A stretch of 33,409 nucleotides of DNA, taken from a bacterium (GTDB lineage Bacteria; UBP15; UBA6099). Made by a program: the position numbers and the translations under genes. The notes beneath the pieces were generated by a model. It saw only the letters and a program-made list of their open reading frames with translations. It was not told the origin of the DNA and did no database searches. Shown piece after piece: positions 33,174-33,409 of this stretch (position 1 is the stretch's first letter; each line of letters opens with the position of its first letter). Location: the NCBI GenBank assembly GCA_029564595.1, contig JAKQPS010000154.1, positions 1-33,409 on the forward strand. The letters run 5' to 3'.

Positions 33174-33409
33174 GGTCTCGCTTTCGCGCGCGGGGTCTGA
33201 GCTGAAGCCGCGCTCCGGGAGACGTTTGCAGGGTTCCCGGAGCGCGGCGGCTGCGGCGCGGTAGAATTAACCCGGATTCGTCGATAGAGCCGACGAACCG
33301 GGGCGATTTTCATAGCGGCGAACTGCTTCGTTGCCGCCGCATTTTTTTGTTCATGAACCCTATGTTCTATTCACTGCAAAAACGCGTCTTGCGCCTCGCA
33401 TTTCATCCG
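33174..33409. other. Structured leader/intergenic region
   Basis: No gene is supported. It contains a perfect 13-bp inverted repeat (33208-33220 with 33235-33247), a second with one bulge (33271-33283 with 33291-33302), and a plus-strand hairpin (33315-33336) followed by seven T that resembles a terminator although no plus-strand gene precedes it here. Confidence 0.5.

Overview
The window reads as chromosomal DNA of a GC-rich, Gram-negative, probably anaerobic or facultative bacterium. The evidence is periplasmic multihaem cytochromes (NrfH/NrfA), a lipobox lipoprotein, several Sec signal peptides, WecA/WecB surface-glycan genes and a large periplasm-sensing hybrid kinase. The NrfHA pair implies respiratory nitrite reduction to ammonium. 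A GH84 hexosaminidase and a sialidase-like protein suggest use of host or environmental amino-sugar glycans. I cannot assign a phylum from sequence alone. There are 28 supported protein genes; I saw no rRNA, tRNA, CRISPR array or transposase.

Layout. 1-432: a block of composite hairpin repeats, including a 125-bp exact direct repeat. 433-2478: ZupT-like metal transporter (-) and a sialidase-like protein (+) behind a strong promoter. 2479-3719: an AT-rich, gene-poor stretch, possibly decayed. 3720-7408: nrfHA (-), then a YkgJ-type Cys-cluster gene and a CDF metal transporter (-). 7409-8075: three adjacent composite repeats. 8076-11741: a 1221-aa BvgS-like hybrid histidine kinase (+). 11961-15942 (-): the run yjbQ, der, wecA, wecB. 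16080-17014 (+): a small unknown protein and a bifunctional-nuclease-family protein. 17073-18383 (-): a P460-like haem lipoprotein and an isolated hypB. 18743-19957 (+): a divergent ROK-family protein. 20126-21540 (-): SDR epimerase plus GGCT-like protein. 21723-23360 (+): glpD. 23475-25821 (+): secreted PHP-fold protein plus GT4 glycosyltransferase. 25963-27081 (+): an unknown six-helix membrane protein. 27099-30161 (-): GH84 enzyme, an overlapping secreted partner and a coiled-coil protein. 30401-33173 (-): formyltransferase, glycosyltransferase and amidohydrolase joined by ATGA overlaps.

How the genes fit together. NrfH passes quinol electrons to NrfA for nitrite reduction. WecA and WecB start and supply a lipid-linked amino-sugar glycan, to which the two GT4 enzymes, the SDR and the formyl-/amidohydrolase operon could contribute; that link is inference. 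Metal handling recurs in ZupT, CDF, the YkgJ cluster protein and HypB.

The best candidate for something undescribed is a family of composite repeats: a GC-rich hairpin, a linker of the form TTGAA..TTT..GAAAGGG, a long AT-rich hairpin and often a mini GC hairpin. Eight copies fall in four intergenic places, in both orientations, with compensatory base changes between copies. That suggests a conserved DNA or RNA fold. Several starts below are moved from the longest possible reading frame to a downstream codon with a visible ribosome binding site.
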